Shown here: positions 6,211 to 6,254 of the stretch, in pieces | How positions within the stretch are numbered: position 1 is the stretch's first letter | Layout: each line of letters starts with the position of its first letter | NCBI GenBank assembly: GCA_007123455.1 | Contig: SKKZ01000073.1 | Coordinates: 1 to 6,254 of the forward strand | DNA length: 6,254 nt | Source of the DNA: Coriobacteriia bacterium | Lineage (GTDB): Bacteria; Actinomycetota; Coriobacteriia; Anaerosomatales; SLCP01 | Direction of reading: 5' to 3' | Notes under the pieces: model-generated | The model's input: the letters and a program-made list of their open reading frames with translations, nothing else | The model's database searches: none | Told to the model about the DNA's origin: nothing | Program-made: the position numbers and the translations under genes

Positions 6211-6254
6211 ATGCTGTAGGCGTCCAGAAGCGCGGCAACGGGAGGTCCACCACG
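6209..6254 (-). CDS. C-terminal end of the upstream gene, probably 2,4-diaminopentanoate dehydrogenase
   Basis: Only the last 14 codons are inside the window, in the frame reading VVDLPLPRFWTPTA and then TAG (6209-6211). The stop abuts the ortA Shine-Dalgarno, which supports this frame over the two other open ones. In known ornithine clusters ord, encoding the NAD(P)-dependent 2,4-diaminopentanoate dehydrogenase, directly precedes ortA, and that enzyme makes the OrtAB substrate. The identity is inferred from gene order, not from a recognised motif. Confidence 0.45.
   Translation of the reverse strand, partial: VVDLPLPRFWTPTA

Noticed and set aside
4558..6219. A 553-codon open frame on the plus strand opposite ortB and ortA
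   Set aside because: Same compositional artefact; it lies across two clear family members and shows no domain.

Overview
The window carries most of an oxidative ornithine-degradation operon on the minus strand of a high-GC genome. In transcription order (right to left) it holds the last codons of a gene that by gene order is probably ord, then ortA, ortB, oraS, oraE, a DUF1287 gene, and the first 36 codons of a GlmL/MutL-like ASKHA gene. A vapBC-type toxin-antitoxin pair sits on the plus strand between ortB and oraS, head-to-head with oraS and tail-to-tail with ortB. The G/C-rich third codon positions, GTG starts, a B12-dependent amino acid mutase and a Stickland-type pathway suggest a high-GC anaerobe. 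A deep-branching Actinomycetota (Coriobacteriia-like) or a high-GC Bacillota would fit, but the sequence alone does not settle this.

Pathway (established for Clostridium sticklandii and relatives): D-ornithine is converted by OraS/OraE (adenosyl-B12 and PLP) to 2,4-diaminopentanoate. Ord then oxidises this to 2-amino-4-oxopentanoate. OrtA/OrtB (PLP thiolase) cleave that with CoA to acetyl-CoA and alanine. OraE has both expected cofactor residues: His624 in the DxHxxG B12 motif and Lys635, eleven residues later, for PLP. OrtB has its PLP lysine (Lys100). The GlmL/MutL-like protein is inferred to serve the B12 mutase, possibly as a chaperone or reactivase.

Layout: 1-110 start of the GlmL/MutL-like gene (-); 111-216 gap with a possible promoter and an inverted repeat; 217-909 DUF1287 protein (-); 910-1005 gap with short inverted repeats; 1006-3249 oraE (-); 3246-3608 oraS (-), overlapping oraE by ATGA; 3609-3701 divergent region with an iterated GTGTATC operator-like array; 3702-3995 RHH antitoxin (+); 3992-4405 PIN toxin (+), overlapping by GTGA; 4406-4443 short convergent gap; 4444-5859 ortB (-); 5861-6193 ortA (-) with a near-perfect Shine-Dalgarno; 6209-6254 tail of the upstream gene.

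The catabolic genes themselves are recognisable. The unusual part is the architecture. The operon is interrupted at two gene junctions: an antisense vapBC between the thiolase and aminomutase genes, and a DUF1287 gene between the aminomutase and its presumed helper. The antitoxin's likely operator lies in the only gap upstream of oraSE, so toxin-antitoxin autoregulation could affect expression of the B12 enzyme.
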